Below are positions 9,227-17,162 of a stretch of 64,000 bases of DNA, one piece after another. A model generated the notes under the pieces. The model did no database searches. It saw only the letters and a program-made list of their open reading frames with translations, and was not told the DNA's origin. The stretch comes from Microvirga sp. Mcv34 (GTDB lineage: Bacteria > Pseudomonadota > Alphaproteobacteria > Rhizobiales > Beijerinckiaceae), in contig NZ_JALJRK010000030.1 of NCBI RefSeq assembly GCF_024519725.1, positions 1 through 64,000 of the forward strand, given 5' to 3'. The stretch's first letter is position 1. Every line of letters begins with the position of its first letter. A program made the position numbers and the translations under genes.

Positions 9227-9667
9227 ATGGATCTGAGCCGGCTTGCGGCGGACGCGATCCTCGCGGCTGCCGCCGACGCCGTGGTGGCGACGGACCGCGA
9301 CGGGATCATTCAGGTGTGGAACCCTGGGGCCGAGCGGATCTTCGGCCATCGCGCGGACGAGGCGCTCGGGCAGTCGCTGGACCTGATCATCCCGGAGCGC
9401 CTCCGTGCTCGTCACTGGGAGGGATTCCGCCATGTCATGGCAACCGGCGAGAGTCATTACGGCGCGGGCGACCTGCTGTCAGTGCCGGGCGTCCGCAAAG
9501 ACGGACAACGCATCTCGCTGGAATTCACCATCGTGCCGCTCAAGGACGAGCAGGGCCGAATGCATGGCCTCGCCGCCGTCATGCGCGACGTGACCAGCCG
9601 CTTCGAGGAGATCAGAGGCCTGAAGAAGAAGTTGGCGGAGGCAACCGTACCGCCAAGCCCGCATTGA
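9227..9667 (+). CDS. Stand-alone PAS domain protein
   Basis: 146 aa, essentially one PAS domain (about residues 12-125: VVATDRDGIIQVWNPGAERI, ALGQSLDLIIPERLRARHWE) with a PAC tail (LEFTIVPLKDEQGRMHGLAA). No kinase, GGDEF or HTH follows, so it is a sensor module without its own output. FRHVMATGESHYGAGDLLSVPG is the pattern of the PAS group that includes small-ligand and heme sensors, but the ligand is not known. A strong GGAGGAGG ribosome site precedes the ATG. It lies 8 bp before the DUF488 gene. Confidence 0.85.
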   Translation: MDLSRLAADAILAAAADAVVATDRDGIIQVWNPGAERIFGHRADEALGQSLDLIIPERLRARHWEGFRHVMATGESHYGAGDLLSVPGVRKDGQRISLEFTIVPLKDEQGRMHGLAAVMRDVTSRFEEIRGLKKKLAEATVPPSPH

Positions 9668-9674
9668 CCCGGCA

Positions 9675-10256
9675 ATGGCAAACCCGTTCTACACCATCGG
9701 GCACTCCACCCGCACCATTCCGGAATTCGCGGACATCCTCCGTGAGGCGAAAGTCGGCCTCGTGGTGGATGTCCGGACCGTTCCGCGCTCCCGGACGAAC
9801 CCGCAGTTCAACCGCGACGCCCTGCCCGAGAGCCTTGCAGACTACCAGATCGGGTACGAGCACATCGCCGAACTCGGCGGCCTGCGCGGCAGGCAGCGCC
9901 AGTTGGAGTCCTCCCCCAATGAGTATTGGGAGAACACGAGCTTCCGGAACTATGCCGACTACGCCTTGACGGACCGGTTCCGGGAGGGGCTTGGCCGCCT
10001 GACCGTCCTCGGCAGCGAGAACATCACGGCGATCATGTGCGCCGAGGCGGTGTGGTGGCGCTGCCACCGCCGGATCATCGCCGACTACCTGCTCGCCTCC
10101 GGCCATATGGTGTTCCACATCCTTGGACCTGCCAACATCGGGCCAGCGTCGATGACGCCCGCAGCCCGTTTGACCGCTGACGGGATTGTCTACGCGGACC
10201 TGCCGGCGCCGGACCCGTCAAGCGGGACCGAGGCGGCGTCGCGCCACAGCTCGTAG
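9675..10256 (+). CDS. DUF488 domain protein, 193 aa
   Basis: Longer DUF488 subgroup. It has FYTIGHSTRTIPEFADIL, VVDVRTVPRSRTNPQFN, Y-HIAELGGLRG and the conserved AIMCAEAVWWRCHRRIIADYL, whose Cys and WxxCHR residues mark the putative active site. Function unproven. It starts 8 bp after the PAS gene. The last 67 bp overlap, in the opposite direction, the end of the deaminase gene at 10190, which suggests that the last 20 or so residues are dispensable or recently extended. Confidence 0.88.
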   Translation: MANPFYTIGHSTRTIPEFADILREAKVGLVVDVRTVPRSRTNPQFNRDALPESLADYQIGYEHIAELGGLRGRQRQLESSPNEYWENTSFRNYADYALTDRFREGLGRLTVLGSENITAIMCAEAVWWRCHRRIIADYLLASGHMVFHILGPANIGPASMTPAARLTADGIVYADLPAPDPSSGTEAASRHSS

Positions 10257-10687
10257 AGATCCCCGTCCTCGCGACGAACGGGCACATGGGCGATCTTGAG
10301 CGACTGCTCCGCCAGCGGCTTTGCCAGTTCCGCATAGATGGCCGCCGTCGACAGGCCGTACGGCTCGCCGTCGTCATTGGAATAGGCGTAGGTCACTTCG
10401 CGGATGCCCGTGAGATGCATGGCCGACAGGCACATCGGACAGGGATGGCCGCTGGCATAGATGACGCAGCCGTCGAGGCGCGGGCTGCCGAGCGCCCGGC
10501 TTGCGGCGCGGATCGCCTGGAGTTCGGCATGGGTGGTCGGATCTTGGGTTGTGTGGATCTCATTGACACCCGTGGCGATAACGGCGCCGTCCTTGACGAG
10601 GACCGCACCGAAGGGGCGGCCGCCGTTGCGGACGTTCTCGCGCGCTAGATCAATGGCTTCACAGAGGAAGCGCTCGGCTGGGGACAT
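10190..10687 (-). CDS. CMP/dCMP-type deaminase (guanine deaminase-like)
   Basis: Zinc-dependent nucleobase deaminase of 165 aa. The active site is complete: HAELQAI (the HxE motif) and PCPMCLSAM (PC-x2-C). NGGRPFGAVLVKDG at the N-terminus and the YSNDDGEPYG region point to the guanine deaminase/GuaD-like subgroup rather than TadA, but the substrate is not certain. GAGGAG precedes the ATG. The 3' end overlaps the convergent DUF488 gene by 67 bp. Confidence 0.88.
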   Translation of the reverse strand: MSPAERFLCEAIDLARENVRNGGRPFGAVLVKDGAVIATGVNEIHTTQDPTTHAELQAIRAASRALGSPRLDGCVIYASGHPCPMCLSAMHLTGIREVTYAYSNDDGEPYGLSTAAIYAELAKPLAEQSLKIAHVPVRREDGDLYELWRDAASVPLDGSGAGRSA

Positions 10688-10710
10688 GTCGTTTCTCCTC
10701 GTCTCTCGGT

Positions 10711-11388
10711 TCAGCGTGCGCCAGCCGCGGTCAGGAGTTGTTCGATCCCATGGTAGCTACGCCGGCGTGCATGCTGCAGCGGCGTGACCCCGTCATGGTC
10801 GGCGAGGTTGGCGTTCGCTCCCGCGTCGAGCAGCAAGCGAACAATTTCAGCATGCCGCGGCCCGCCTTCCCCGAGGATGATCGCCTCCAGCAACGCGGTC
10901 CAGCCCAGCTTGTTCACGTGGTCGACATCCACACCCGCTTCAATCAGGGTGCGGACCGTCTCCACGTGCCCGCGCTCGGCAGCGGGAATGAGCGCCGTGC
11001 CGACATAGCGGTTCGTGCTCCTGAGATCAGCGCCATGGGCGAGGGTCAGGCGGAGGATCTCAAGATGCCCCCTGGCGCCGGCGAGCAGGTAGGGACTGTC
11101 GTTGATCTCGTCCTTCGCGTTCACATCGGCGCCTGCCTCGATCAGGGCTCTCGCGGTTGCAACGTGGTTGTTCTGGACCGCTGCCATGAGGGCCGTGCGC
11201 TGGCGGCCGTCACGGGCGTCCATGCTCGCCCCTTCACCCATGGCGCGCCTGACGCCGTCCGAATCCCCCCGCTCCGCGGCGGCGATGAGTTGCTGGTTGA
11301 GTGGCGAAGGGGAACCGGACGAACCAAGACCCGACAGTGTGCTCATCAGCAGGGCTCCCAACACCATGACGGGGAACAACAGTCTCAT
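10711..11388 (-). CDS. Exported ankyrin-repeat protein
   Basis: A 225-aa protein starting MRLLFPVMVLGALLMSTLSG, which is a signal peptide or membrane anchor. About five ankyrin repeats follow (NQQLIAAAERGDSDGVRRAM, RTALMAAVQNNHVATARALI, ALIPAAERGHVETVRTLI, GWTALLEAIILG, GVTPLQHARRRS). It probably mediates protein-protein contacts in the periplasm. The ATG at 11388 starts the signal sequence; the frame is open further upstream, but that stretch overlaps the promoter side of the next gene. It lies 23 bp after the deaminase start on the same strand. Confidence 0.85.
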   Translation of the reverse strand: MRLLFPVMVLGALLMSTLSGLGSSGSPSPLNQQLIAAAERGDSDGVRRAMGEGASMDARDGRQRTALMAAVQNNHVATARALIEAGADVNAKDEINDSPYLLAGARGHLEILRLTLAHGADLRSTNRYVGTALIPAAERGHVETVRTLIEAGVDVDHVNKLGWTALLEAIILGEGGPRHAEIVRLLLDAGANANLADHDGVTPLQHARRRSYHGIEQLLTAAGAR

Positions 11389-11499
11389 CGTCGTGCCGTC
11401 CACAACACCATTCCGACCCTTCCTGGTCCGGGATATTGGCCCGCCACGCAATTTGGGAAGAGCACGCACGATGCGAAGGGCGATTGATCGCGGCATTCC

Positions 11500-12309
11500 T
11501 TACCAAACTCCGAAATGGCCGGGCTGGCGCGAGGCGGTCTGGATCGGCACATCCAGCATCGCCTTCTCGGCGGGTGTGAGGTGCCGGACCGCTCCCCTGG
11601 GCAGATCGCCCAGCCGCACGCCACCCACATCGATCCGCACGAGGCGGAGCACCTCCGCATCGACGGCGTCGAGCAGTCGCCGGATCTGGCGGTTCCTGCC
11701 CTCGCTGAGAACAATTTCGAGCCAAGCGTTGCGTGCGCCGACACGGAGCAGGCTGGCCGACTTCGCGACGAGGCGTTCGCCGTCGAGCACCATGCCAGCC
11801 TGAAGGCGTTCCAGCATTGCCTCATCCGGCAGGCGGTCGATCTGGACGTGGTAGACCTTCTCGACGTTCGATGCGGGATCCAGCACACGCTGGGCCCACC
11901 GTGTGTCGTTGGTCATGAGCAGAAGGCCTTCGCTCGCCTTGTCAAGTCGCCCCACGGGCGCGACGAACGGAAGATCGAGCCCTTCAAGGCAGTCGTAGAC
12001 TGTTGCCCGCTCCTCTGGGTCGTCCCGGGTCGTGACCAGGCCGCGCGGCTTGTTGAGCATCAGGTAGACCTTGCGCTCGGCCACGACCGGCTCGCCATCG
12101 ACGGTGATGCGGGCGCGCCCGGGATCGACGCGAGCCGTCACGCTGCGGACGATCCGGCCGTCGAGGCGGACGCGCTTCTCAGCAATCAGGGCCTCGGCTT
12201 GTGTGCGGGAGCAGAACCCGAGCTTCGACAAGGCGCGCGGCAAACTGACCACGGCGCCGTTCTGACGCGGGGGTCGAGCCGCGCCCCGTAATCGGGGCGG
12301 AGGTTTCAT
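11500..12309 (-). CDS. 23S rRNA pseudouridine synthase, RluB/RsuA family
   Basis: 269 aa. An S4 RNA-binding domain occupies about residues 22-70 (LPRALSKLGFCSRTQAEALIAEKRV). The catalytic domain has the GRLDKASEGLLLMTND motif with the active-site Asp, then VYHVQIDRLP and EGRNRQIRRLLDAVDAEVLRL. It converts a specific rRNA uridine to pseudouridine. RluB-type rather than RluE-type is judged from the S4 domain. The ATG at 12309 was chosen because basic, S4-type sequence begins there. It lies 19 bp after the end of the glutamate dehydrogenase gene. Confidence 0.9.
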   Translation of the reverse strand: MKPPPRLRGAARPPRQNGAVVSLPRALSKLGFCSRTQAEALIAEKRVRLDGRIVRSVTARVDPGRARITVDGEPVVAERKVYLMLNKPRGLVTTRDDPEERATVYDCLEGLDLPFVAPVGRLDKASEGLLLMTNDTRWAQRVLDPASNVEKVYHVQIDRLPDEAMLERLQAGMVLDGERLVAKSASLLRVGARNAWLEIVLSEGRNRQIRRLLDAVDAEVLRLVRIDVGGVRLGDLPRGAVRHLTPAEKAMLDVPIQTASRQPGHFGVW

Positions 12310-12328
12310 GATGGTGCCGTTCCGGATG

Positions 12329-13591
12329 TCAGCTCGTGAAGAACTGCTGCGTGCCATGCGCCTCGATGGCGCCTGCAAGCCGCGAGAGCGCATGCACGTA
12401 GGCGGCGCTGCGCAGGGTAATGCCCTTCTCGCGGGCCAGTGACCAGACGGCGTCGCCTTCCCGCTCCATCATCGACTTCAGCCGCGCATGCACGTCCTCG
12501 ACGGGCCAATAGTAGCCTTGCCGGTTCTGCACCCACTCGAAGTACGAGACCGTGACGCCGCCCGCGTTCGCCAGGATGTCCGGAAGAACAACGATGTTCT
12601 TGGCGGCCAGGATTTCATCGGCTTCAGGAGTGATCGGGCCATTGGCGAGTTCGAGAACGACGCGCGCCTTTACGCCGGCGGCGTTGCCCTCGTGGATCAT
12701 GTCCTCCAGGGCGGCGGGCACGAGCAGGTCGCAATCGACCGAGACGAGATCGTCAAGAGGAAGGGTCGAGATGCCGTCAGTCCCGGCAATTCTCGTGACG
12801 GGACCCTGCCTCTTGGCAGCCATCAACTTCTCGATGTCGAGTCCGGCCGGGTCATGGATCGCGCCCTTCGAGTCGGAGACGGCCACGATCCTGTATCCGT
12901 CGCCTGCCAACAGACACGCGATATGCTGGCCGGCATTGCCGAAGCCTTGGATCGCCACCCGGGACCCAGGCTCCAATCCGAGCTGCCGGGCGAGGCGCAG
13001 AACAAGATAGTAGCCGCCGCGGGCGGTCGCGTCGTCACGCCCGAGCGAGCCGCCAAGGGCGATGGGCTTGCCCGTGATCACCGCCGGGGTCGCCTCGCCC
13101 ACGATGGAGGCATACTCGTCGGCCATCCAGCCCATGATCATCGAATTGGTGTAGACGTCGGGCGCCGGAATGTCCCGGTCGGGCCCGATGATCTTGGAGA
13201 AGGCCTGAACGTAGGCGCGCGACAGCCGCTCCAGTTCGGCTTTTGACAGGGTATGGGGATCGACCTGCACGGCGCCCTTGCCGCCACCATATGGCAGATT
13301 CATCACCGCGCACTTGAAGGTCATCCAGAAGGCTAGCGTTTCCACCTCTTCGGCTGTTGCGTGCGGGTGGAAGCGGATGCCGCCCTTGGTGGGGCCGCGG
13401 GTGTCGTCATAGCGGCAGCGCCAAGCCATGAAGGATTTGCGTGAGCCGTCGTCCATGCGGATCATCAGACGGACCTTCGTGGTCTCACGCGGGTACTTCA
13501 ACTTTTCGAGAACGTCCGCGTCGAGGTCGAGGTGCCGGGCTGCGTCATCAAGGCGTGTCAGCGCCTGGTCCAGCATGGAGGCTGCATGCAA
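12329..13591 (-). CDS. gdhA: Glutamate dehydrogenase (Glu/Leu/Phe/Val dehydrogenase)
   Basis: 420 aa, interconverting glutamate with 2-oxoglutarate and ammonium. Motifs: WRCRYDDTRGPTKGGIRFHP, the catalytic-lysine segment MTFKCAVMNLPYGGGKGAV, PAPDVYTNSMIMGWMADEY, the Rossmann AIQGFGNAGQHIA and NAGGVTVSYFEWVQN. The best-placed ribosome site, AGGAGAGAG, lies 8 bp before a TTG at 13591 (then HAASMLDQALTRL). The first ATG, at 13576, is 23 bp from that site and is the alternative start. A perfect 19-bp hairpin sits about 85 bp upstream. Confidence 0.93.
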   Translation of the reverse strand: MHAASMLDQALTRLDDAARHLDLDADVLEKLKYPRETTKVRLMIRMDDGSRKSFMAWRCRYDDTRGPTKGGIRFHPHATAEEVETLAFWMTFKCAVMNLPYGGGKGAVQVDPHTLSKAELERLSRAYVQAFSKIIGPDRDIPAPDVYTNSMIMGWMADEYASIVGEATPAVITGKPIALGGSLGRDDATARGGYYLVLRLARQLGLEPGSRVAIQGFGNAGQHIACLLAGDGYRIVAVSDSKGAIHDPAGLDIEKLMAAKRQGPVTRIAGTDGISTLPLDDLVSVDCDLLVPAALEDMIHEGNAAGVKARVVLELANGPITPEADEILAAKNIVVLPDILANAGGVTVSYFEWVQNRQGYYWPVEDVHARLKSMMEREGDAVWSLAREKGITLRSAAYVHALSRLAGAIEAHGTQQFFTS

Positions 13592-13674
13592 TTGATCTCT
13601 CTCCTGTGTCGGTGATGTAGATGAGGTAGGTTGTCGTTCGGAAGCCTTAATGGCGACTTCCGCTCCGGAGCGCA

Positions 13675-13723
13675 ACATCTCCGGGAAGGCTGCGTCGATC
13701 CGGAGCAGCCTTCCCGGAGATGT
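13675..13723. repeat. Perfect 19-bp inverted repeat upstream of glutamate dehydrogenase
   Basis: Arms 13675-13693 and 13705-13723 are exact reverse complements with an 11-nt loop. There is no T-run, and the nearest gene upstream on either strand points away, so a terminator role is unlikely. It lies in the 465-bp gap 13592-14056 between the divergent gdhA and the first Rnk gene; no gene was seen in the rest of that gap. It may be a regulator site or a leader-RNA structure. Confidence 0.7.
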
Positions 13724-14056
13724 CCCCGCAGGGGCCCTACTCCCTCCGCGCGGACGCGTGCGGCGCCCGCAACCTTGCATTCGCGGGCAATCGGGCTATC
13801 TTGTGAGTGTCATGATTACGCTCGTGAAAAATCTTCGCCTTCTGGCGCATGCAGGCTGCCTCAAAGCAGGCCAGTAAGCCCCAGGAGCCTGCTCGACCCG
13901 CTGTGGTCGCCGGCGCTCCGGGGCATCAAATCTCTCTCACGCATTCATTGAGTTGTCGCATGCGCCGTTCAGGCGCGTGTTGGCTTGCCACGTCCGTCCG
14001 CCCTGCGGGAACGCGCGTCTGCGCGTCCGTCAGTTGACCGTTTTGAGGAGGCTTTC

Positions 14057-14524
14057 ATGAACACGCAACACGCGCTCCCCCCAATCACCCTCGCGGCCAA
14101 CGACTACAACCGCCTGCTGTTCACGGCGATGATCCGGCACAAACACAACCGCCGGGCATCCAACTTCCTGCTCAAGGAGCTGCGTCGCGCCAGGGTTTGC
14201 CATCCTGCGGCGCTGCCGGAGGATGTCGTCTCGACGAACTGCCGCGTGATCTACCGCATCGACGACGAGCCCAAGTCGCGTGCGCACCTGCTCGTTCATT
14301 CCGAAGACCTGATCTGGCCTAGCGCAGAAATCTCCGTGATGACGCCGCTGGGAACGGCGCTCCTGGGCCTGCGCGTTGGCGACCGCATGTCGTTCGAGGA
14401 GGATGGCAAGCTCCATGAGGTGTGCGTGGAGGGCATCGGCCTGCGCTTTCTGGATGACGGTTCGACGGTCACGCGCACGCCTGGTGGCATCGATTGGGCT
14501 TCCGACGAGCGGAGGGCACGATGA
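14057..14524 (+). CDS. Rnk/GreA-GreB C-terminal-like protein, paralogue 1
   Basis: 155 aa resembling E. coli Rnk: a short helical N-terminal part (DYNRLLFTAMIRHKHNRRAS, LLKELRRARVCHPAALPEDVV) and the GreA/GreB C-terminal beta domain (WPSAEISVMTPLGTALLGLRVGDRMSF). Rnk-type proteins can bind in the RNA polymerase secondary channel without the long cleavage coiled coil. GAGGAGG lies before the ATG at 14057. It overlaps paralogue 2 by 4 bp (ATGA). Confidence 0.85.
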   Translation: MNTQHALPPITLAANDYNRLLFTAMIRHKHNRRASNFLLKELRRARVCHPAALPEDVVSTNCRVIYRIDDEPKSRAHLLVHSEDLIWPSAEISVMTPLGTALLGLRVGDRMSFEEDGKLHEVCVEGIGLRFLDDGSTVTRTPGGIDWASDERRAR

Positions 14525-14958
14525 TCAAGCAAGAAACTCTCCCGCCCGTGACGATCTCGACGGGCGACTACGACCGTCTCGCTTTTCTCGCGTCCTTTGG
14601 CTTGAACTTTCAGCAGGACCGGCCTGCGGCGACAATGCTTGCCAACGAGTTGATCCGTGCGACGGTCGTGACGCCACGCGCCCTTCCGCCGTCGGTGGCC
14701 ACGATGCACTCGCGGCTGGAATTCCGCGATGACGTCACCTGGGATGTCCGCTGCGTAACGCTGGTCTACCCCGACGAGGACGCCGGCGAGGCAGACCAAG
14801 TCTCTGTGCTGTCGCCGGAAGGCGCGGCCCTGATCGGCCTCAGCGAGGGACGGTCGATCACGTGGCGGACGTCCAAGGGATGGCGCAGCCTCACGCTGCT
14901 CCGCGTCCTCTACCAGCCTCACGGACGCTTCGTCGAACCATGGAGGGAACTGTCATGA
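14521..14958 (+). CDS. Rnk/GreA-GreB C-terminal-like protein, paralogue 2
   Basis: 145 aa: helical N-terminus (DYDRLAFLASFGLNFQQDRP, MLANELIRATVVTPRALPPSV), then the domain with RCVTLVYPDEDAGEADQVSV and LSPEGAALIGLSEGRSITW. It is translationally coupled to paralogue 1 and, through a second ATGA overlap, to a 38-residue membrane peptide. It keeps the E. coli Rnk order LVYP...SVLSP.GAALIGL. The 14057-15071 block is a tight three-gene operon. Confidence 0.85.
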   Translation: MIKQETLPPVTISTGDYDRLAFLASFGLNFQQDRPAATMLANELIRATVVTPRALPPSVATMHSRLEFRDDVTWDVRCVTLVYPDEDAGEADQVSVLSPEGAALIGLSEGRSITWRTSKGWRSLTLLRVLYQPHGRFVEPWRELS

Positions 14959-15071
14959 TGGGCCAAGAGCTTATTTCCATCATGCTCATCCTGGCCTGCT
15001 ACCTGGTTTACCGGGTCGTCATTCACTCAGCAATCCAACACACCTCTGGCGAGCGCAAGGTTCGGAAGTGA
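14955..15071 (+). CDS. Single-span membrane peptide, 38 aa
   Basis: MMGQELISIMLILACYLVYR begins a hydrophobic helix of about 18 residues, followed by a basic tail ending GERKVRK. GGAGGG at 14942-14947 lies 7 bp before the ATG, and the ATG overlaps the stop of Rnk paralogue 2. Spacing and overlap make it a real third gene of that operon. Function unknown. Confidence 0.65.
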   Translation: MMGQELISIMLILACYLVYRVVIHSAIQHTSGERKVRK

Positions 15072-15220
15072 AGGTTCGGTGGCTCGCCCGGAGCCGCGTC
15101 ACCATCGGGGGCAGGAGGATGAAGTGAACAGAGCGTGTTTGGGCCATTTGCCCAACAGGAGCATGACCGGAGGCCAGCGGGAGCCTGTGTGCTGCCGCCA
15201 TCATCCCCCGGAGCCGGCGA

Positions 15221-15303
15221 TGGAGCGTGTGATGCGCTCGGTCGCCTTTGCGCTCATGGTGCTCGGCACGGCCGCCGGACTCTGGGAGCACTGGCTTGCT
15301 TGA
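15221..15303 (+). CDS. Possible 27-residue membrane peptide (weak)
   Basis: The 306-bp gap 15072-15377 has no clear gene. Within it an ATG at 15221 opens MERVMRSVAFALMVLGTAAG, a basic start and a hydrophobic helix, ending shortly after. A CCGGAG stretch lies a few bases upstream. An in-frame start further upstream is possible, but that sequence is not protein-like. Reported as a candidate only. Confidence 0.25.
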
Positions 15304-15377
15304 AGGGCCGCAAAGCCGTGGCGCAGTTGCGCCGTGGAGGCCGGACCATCAGTGGTGCTGCCGGCTCCAATGGCGCC

Positions 15378-16103
15378 TCAGGCGTCCTCCGTCGTCCGGC
15401 GCAGAATGGCCTTGACGATGCTGTCTAGGCTCGGGGCAGCGGCGACCACCACCTGGCGGAAACCGGCCGGCTTGAGCGCCTCCGCCGCTTGAAGGCTGAT
15501 CGCAAACGCCGTCATGCGGGCGCAGGCCTCCACGAGGCCCGACGCAATAACCAGGCTGCAGAACACTGCCGCCGTCCGGGCGGACAGGAACACGGCCCCG
15601 TCGATACGGTTCCAGGACATCTCGTGCAGGGTCCGTGCGCTCAGCCGCTCCACCGGACTGGCGCGGTAGACGATCAACCGGTCGACATCGAACCCAGCCG
15701 GGGCCAAGCCGGCCGCCAGGTCGAGTGAGATGTCGCGGCCGCTGAGGTGGAGCAACCGCCCCGCGCGCGGATCGACCTTTTGGCGGACATGGGCCATCAG
15801 GTTCACCGCGGTACCGCCCGCGGCCTGCACGTTCGAGAACCCGGCGGCCTCCAGCGGCTCCGCCGTGGCCGGACCGACGGCGAAGACAGGCATGTCACGG
15901 CGCGCGCCCGGGATCTTGAGCAGTTCGCGCGAGGCGTTGGCGGAGGTGAGCAGAACCGCCTGCGGCCCGGCCAGCACGGCCGGATCCCACGACACCGGCA
16001 TGATCCGCAGCAAGGGCTCGCCGAGCCACTCGATGCCGCGTGCCTTGAGCACGGTCCCGAGTTCCTCCGATTGCGCCTGCGGGCGCGTGAGCAGAACCCG
16101 CAT
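15378..16103 (-). CDS. hemD: Uroporphyrinogen-III synthase-like protein
   Basis: 241 aa of the HemD family: MRVLLTRPQAQSEELGTVLKARG, VLLTSANASRELL, PVFAVGPATAEPLEAAGFSNV, LLHLSGRDISLDLAAGL and the YRASPVERLS linker between the two alpha/beta lobes. HemD cyclises hydroxymethylbilane to uroporphyrinogen III. No hemC or hemE is present; instead it is coupled (TGATG) to a Rnk-like gene. It may be a second copy or a recruited HemD fold, as well as the housekeeping enzyme. Confidence 0.85.
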   Translation of the reverse strand: MRVLLTRPQAQSEELGTVLKARGIEWLGEPLLRIMPVSWDPAVLAGPQAVLLTSANASRELLKIPGARRDMPVFAVGPATAEPLEAAGFSNVQAAGGTAVNLMAHVRQKVDPRAGRLLHLSGRDISLDLAAGLAPAGFDVDRLIVYRASPVERLSARTLHEMSWNRIDGAVFLSARTAAVFCSLVIASGLVEACARMTAFAISLQAAEALKPAGFRQVVVAAAPSLDSIVKAILRRTTEDA

Positions 16104-16558
16104 CAACGCCTCCGCTCATTCAGGAGACCTGGCCACGGCGTCTCCAGCGGCACGAAGGCGCCGGTCACCCGCGGACCAACAGCCCGGACCTCGACGCATG
16201 CATCCGCCGACCCGTCGGCTCCAAGCAGCGGCATGCGGTCCCCAGCACGCACGCCCAGGAGGGACAACCCAGCCGGGGTCAGGACCGACAGCTCGGCGGG
16301 CGGCCACATCCGGTCGTCCGGGTGGATCAGCATGCGCTTTTCCGGTGTGTCCTCGTCACCGAGGCGATAGGTCACGAACGTATCCAGGGCGACGACGTCG
16401 TCCGGGAGCTCGTCCGGTGCACACAGTCTGGCTCGGCGCAATTCGTGCAACAGGTGAGCCGCAAGCGGGTGCGCCTGTTCGGCAAGGCGTTCCGCCGTGT
16501 GCAGCAACCGACGATGGTCGCGCACCGTGACGGTGATGGCGGGCAGATCGACGATCAT
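16103..16558 (-). CDS. Rnk/GreA-GreB C-terminal-like protein, paralogue 3
   Basis: 151 aa. VRDHRRLLHTAERLAEQAHP and LLHELRRARLCAPDELPDDVV form the N-terminal helices. WPPAELSVLTPAGLSLLGVRAGDRMPL is the Gre C-terminal-type core. It is closest in pattern to paralogue 1 (both have a WP-AE-SV-TP block). A GAGGAGG site precedes the ATG at 16558. Its stop overlaps the hemD start by one base, which makes a two-gene operon. Confidence 0.83.
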   Translation of the reverse strand: MIVDLPAITVTVRDHRRLLHTAERLAEQAHPLAAHLLHELRRARLCAPDELPDDVVALDTFVTYRLGDEDTPEKRMLIHPDDRMWPPAELSVLTPAGLSLLGVRAGDRMPLLGADGSADACVEVRAVGPRVTGAFVPLETPWPGLLNERRR

Positions 16559-16591
16559 GGCGTTCCTCCTCGTCCCAGGCAATTCGGCAGC

Positions 16592-17056
16592 CTACCGGTT
16601 CAGAGGACTGTCCACGGGCGAGGACGGGCACCCGACCGGAAGGACCGCCGTGGCCGCAATCTCCACGATGGCAGCCGGTTCGACGAGTGCGGAGACCTCG
16701 ACCAGCACCATTGCTGGATAGTGACTGCCCATGATCTCGCGGTAGACGACGCCGAGCTCCCTGAGCAGTGCTCGGTAGTGCTCGATGTCGAGCACGTACC
16801 AGGTCATCTGCGCGATATGCTCGGGCGCCCCGCCCGCCTCGGCGAGGACCGTGCGCACGTTCCGCAGCGCTTGGCGCGCCTGGGCCACCAGGCCGACGGA
16901 GGTGATCCTCCCTGCGTTGTCGGTGGCGATCTGCCCGCCGACGAACACGAACGTGCCGATGCCGGCCATGGCATGCGAATAGCCGCGGGGACTCGGCCAT
17001 TTGGGCGGATTGATCTCGCGCAGCGGGGTCGAGAGAGGCGGCGGAGCGATGGTCAT
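16592..17056 (-). CDS. RidA family enamine/imine deaminase-like protein
   Basis: 154 aa of the YjgF/YER057c/UK114 (RidA) fold: INPPKWPSPRGYSHAMAG, TFVFVGGQIATDNAGRI, VAQARQALRNVRTVLAEAGG and MVLVEVSALVEPAAIVEIAATAV. The canonical RidA substrate-binding Arg lies in a C-terminal R-x-x-V type motif, but here the matching segment reads YPAMVLVEVSAL without a clear Arg. It may therefore belong to a non-canonical subgroup. GGAGG precedes the ATG. Confidence 0.85.
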   Translation of the reverse strand: MTIAPPPLSTPLREINPPKWPSPRGYSHAMAGIGTFVFVGGQIATDNAGRITSVGLVAQARQALRNVRTVLAEAGGAPEHIAQMTWYVLDIEHYRALLRELGVVYREIMGSHYPAMVLVEVSALVEPAAIVEIAATAVLPVGCPSSPVDSPLNR

Positions 17057-17134
17057 GGTGTCCTCCTGCTCGGCTCCACGACAGGGGCAGAGCCGTGATG
17101 ATCCAAAATGCAGCCAAGAGGTGTCCCCCGGGAC

Positions 17135-17152
17135 GGCGGCCTGTCGGCCGCC
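17135..17152 (-). terminator. Hairpin downstream of speE
   Basis: Perfect 7-bp GC stem (GGCGGCC / GGCCGCC) with a 4-nt TGTC loop, 11 bp past the speE stop codon on the minus strand. There is no obvious T-run, so it is a probable but not certain intrinsic terminator. Confidence 0.4.
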
Positions 17153-17162
17153 GCCGCGGGGT

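Noticed and set aside
13985..14056. Upstream start for Rnk paralogue 1
   Set aside because: The 24 extra residues lack family similarity, while the ATG at 14057 has GAGGAGG just ahead.
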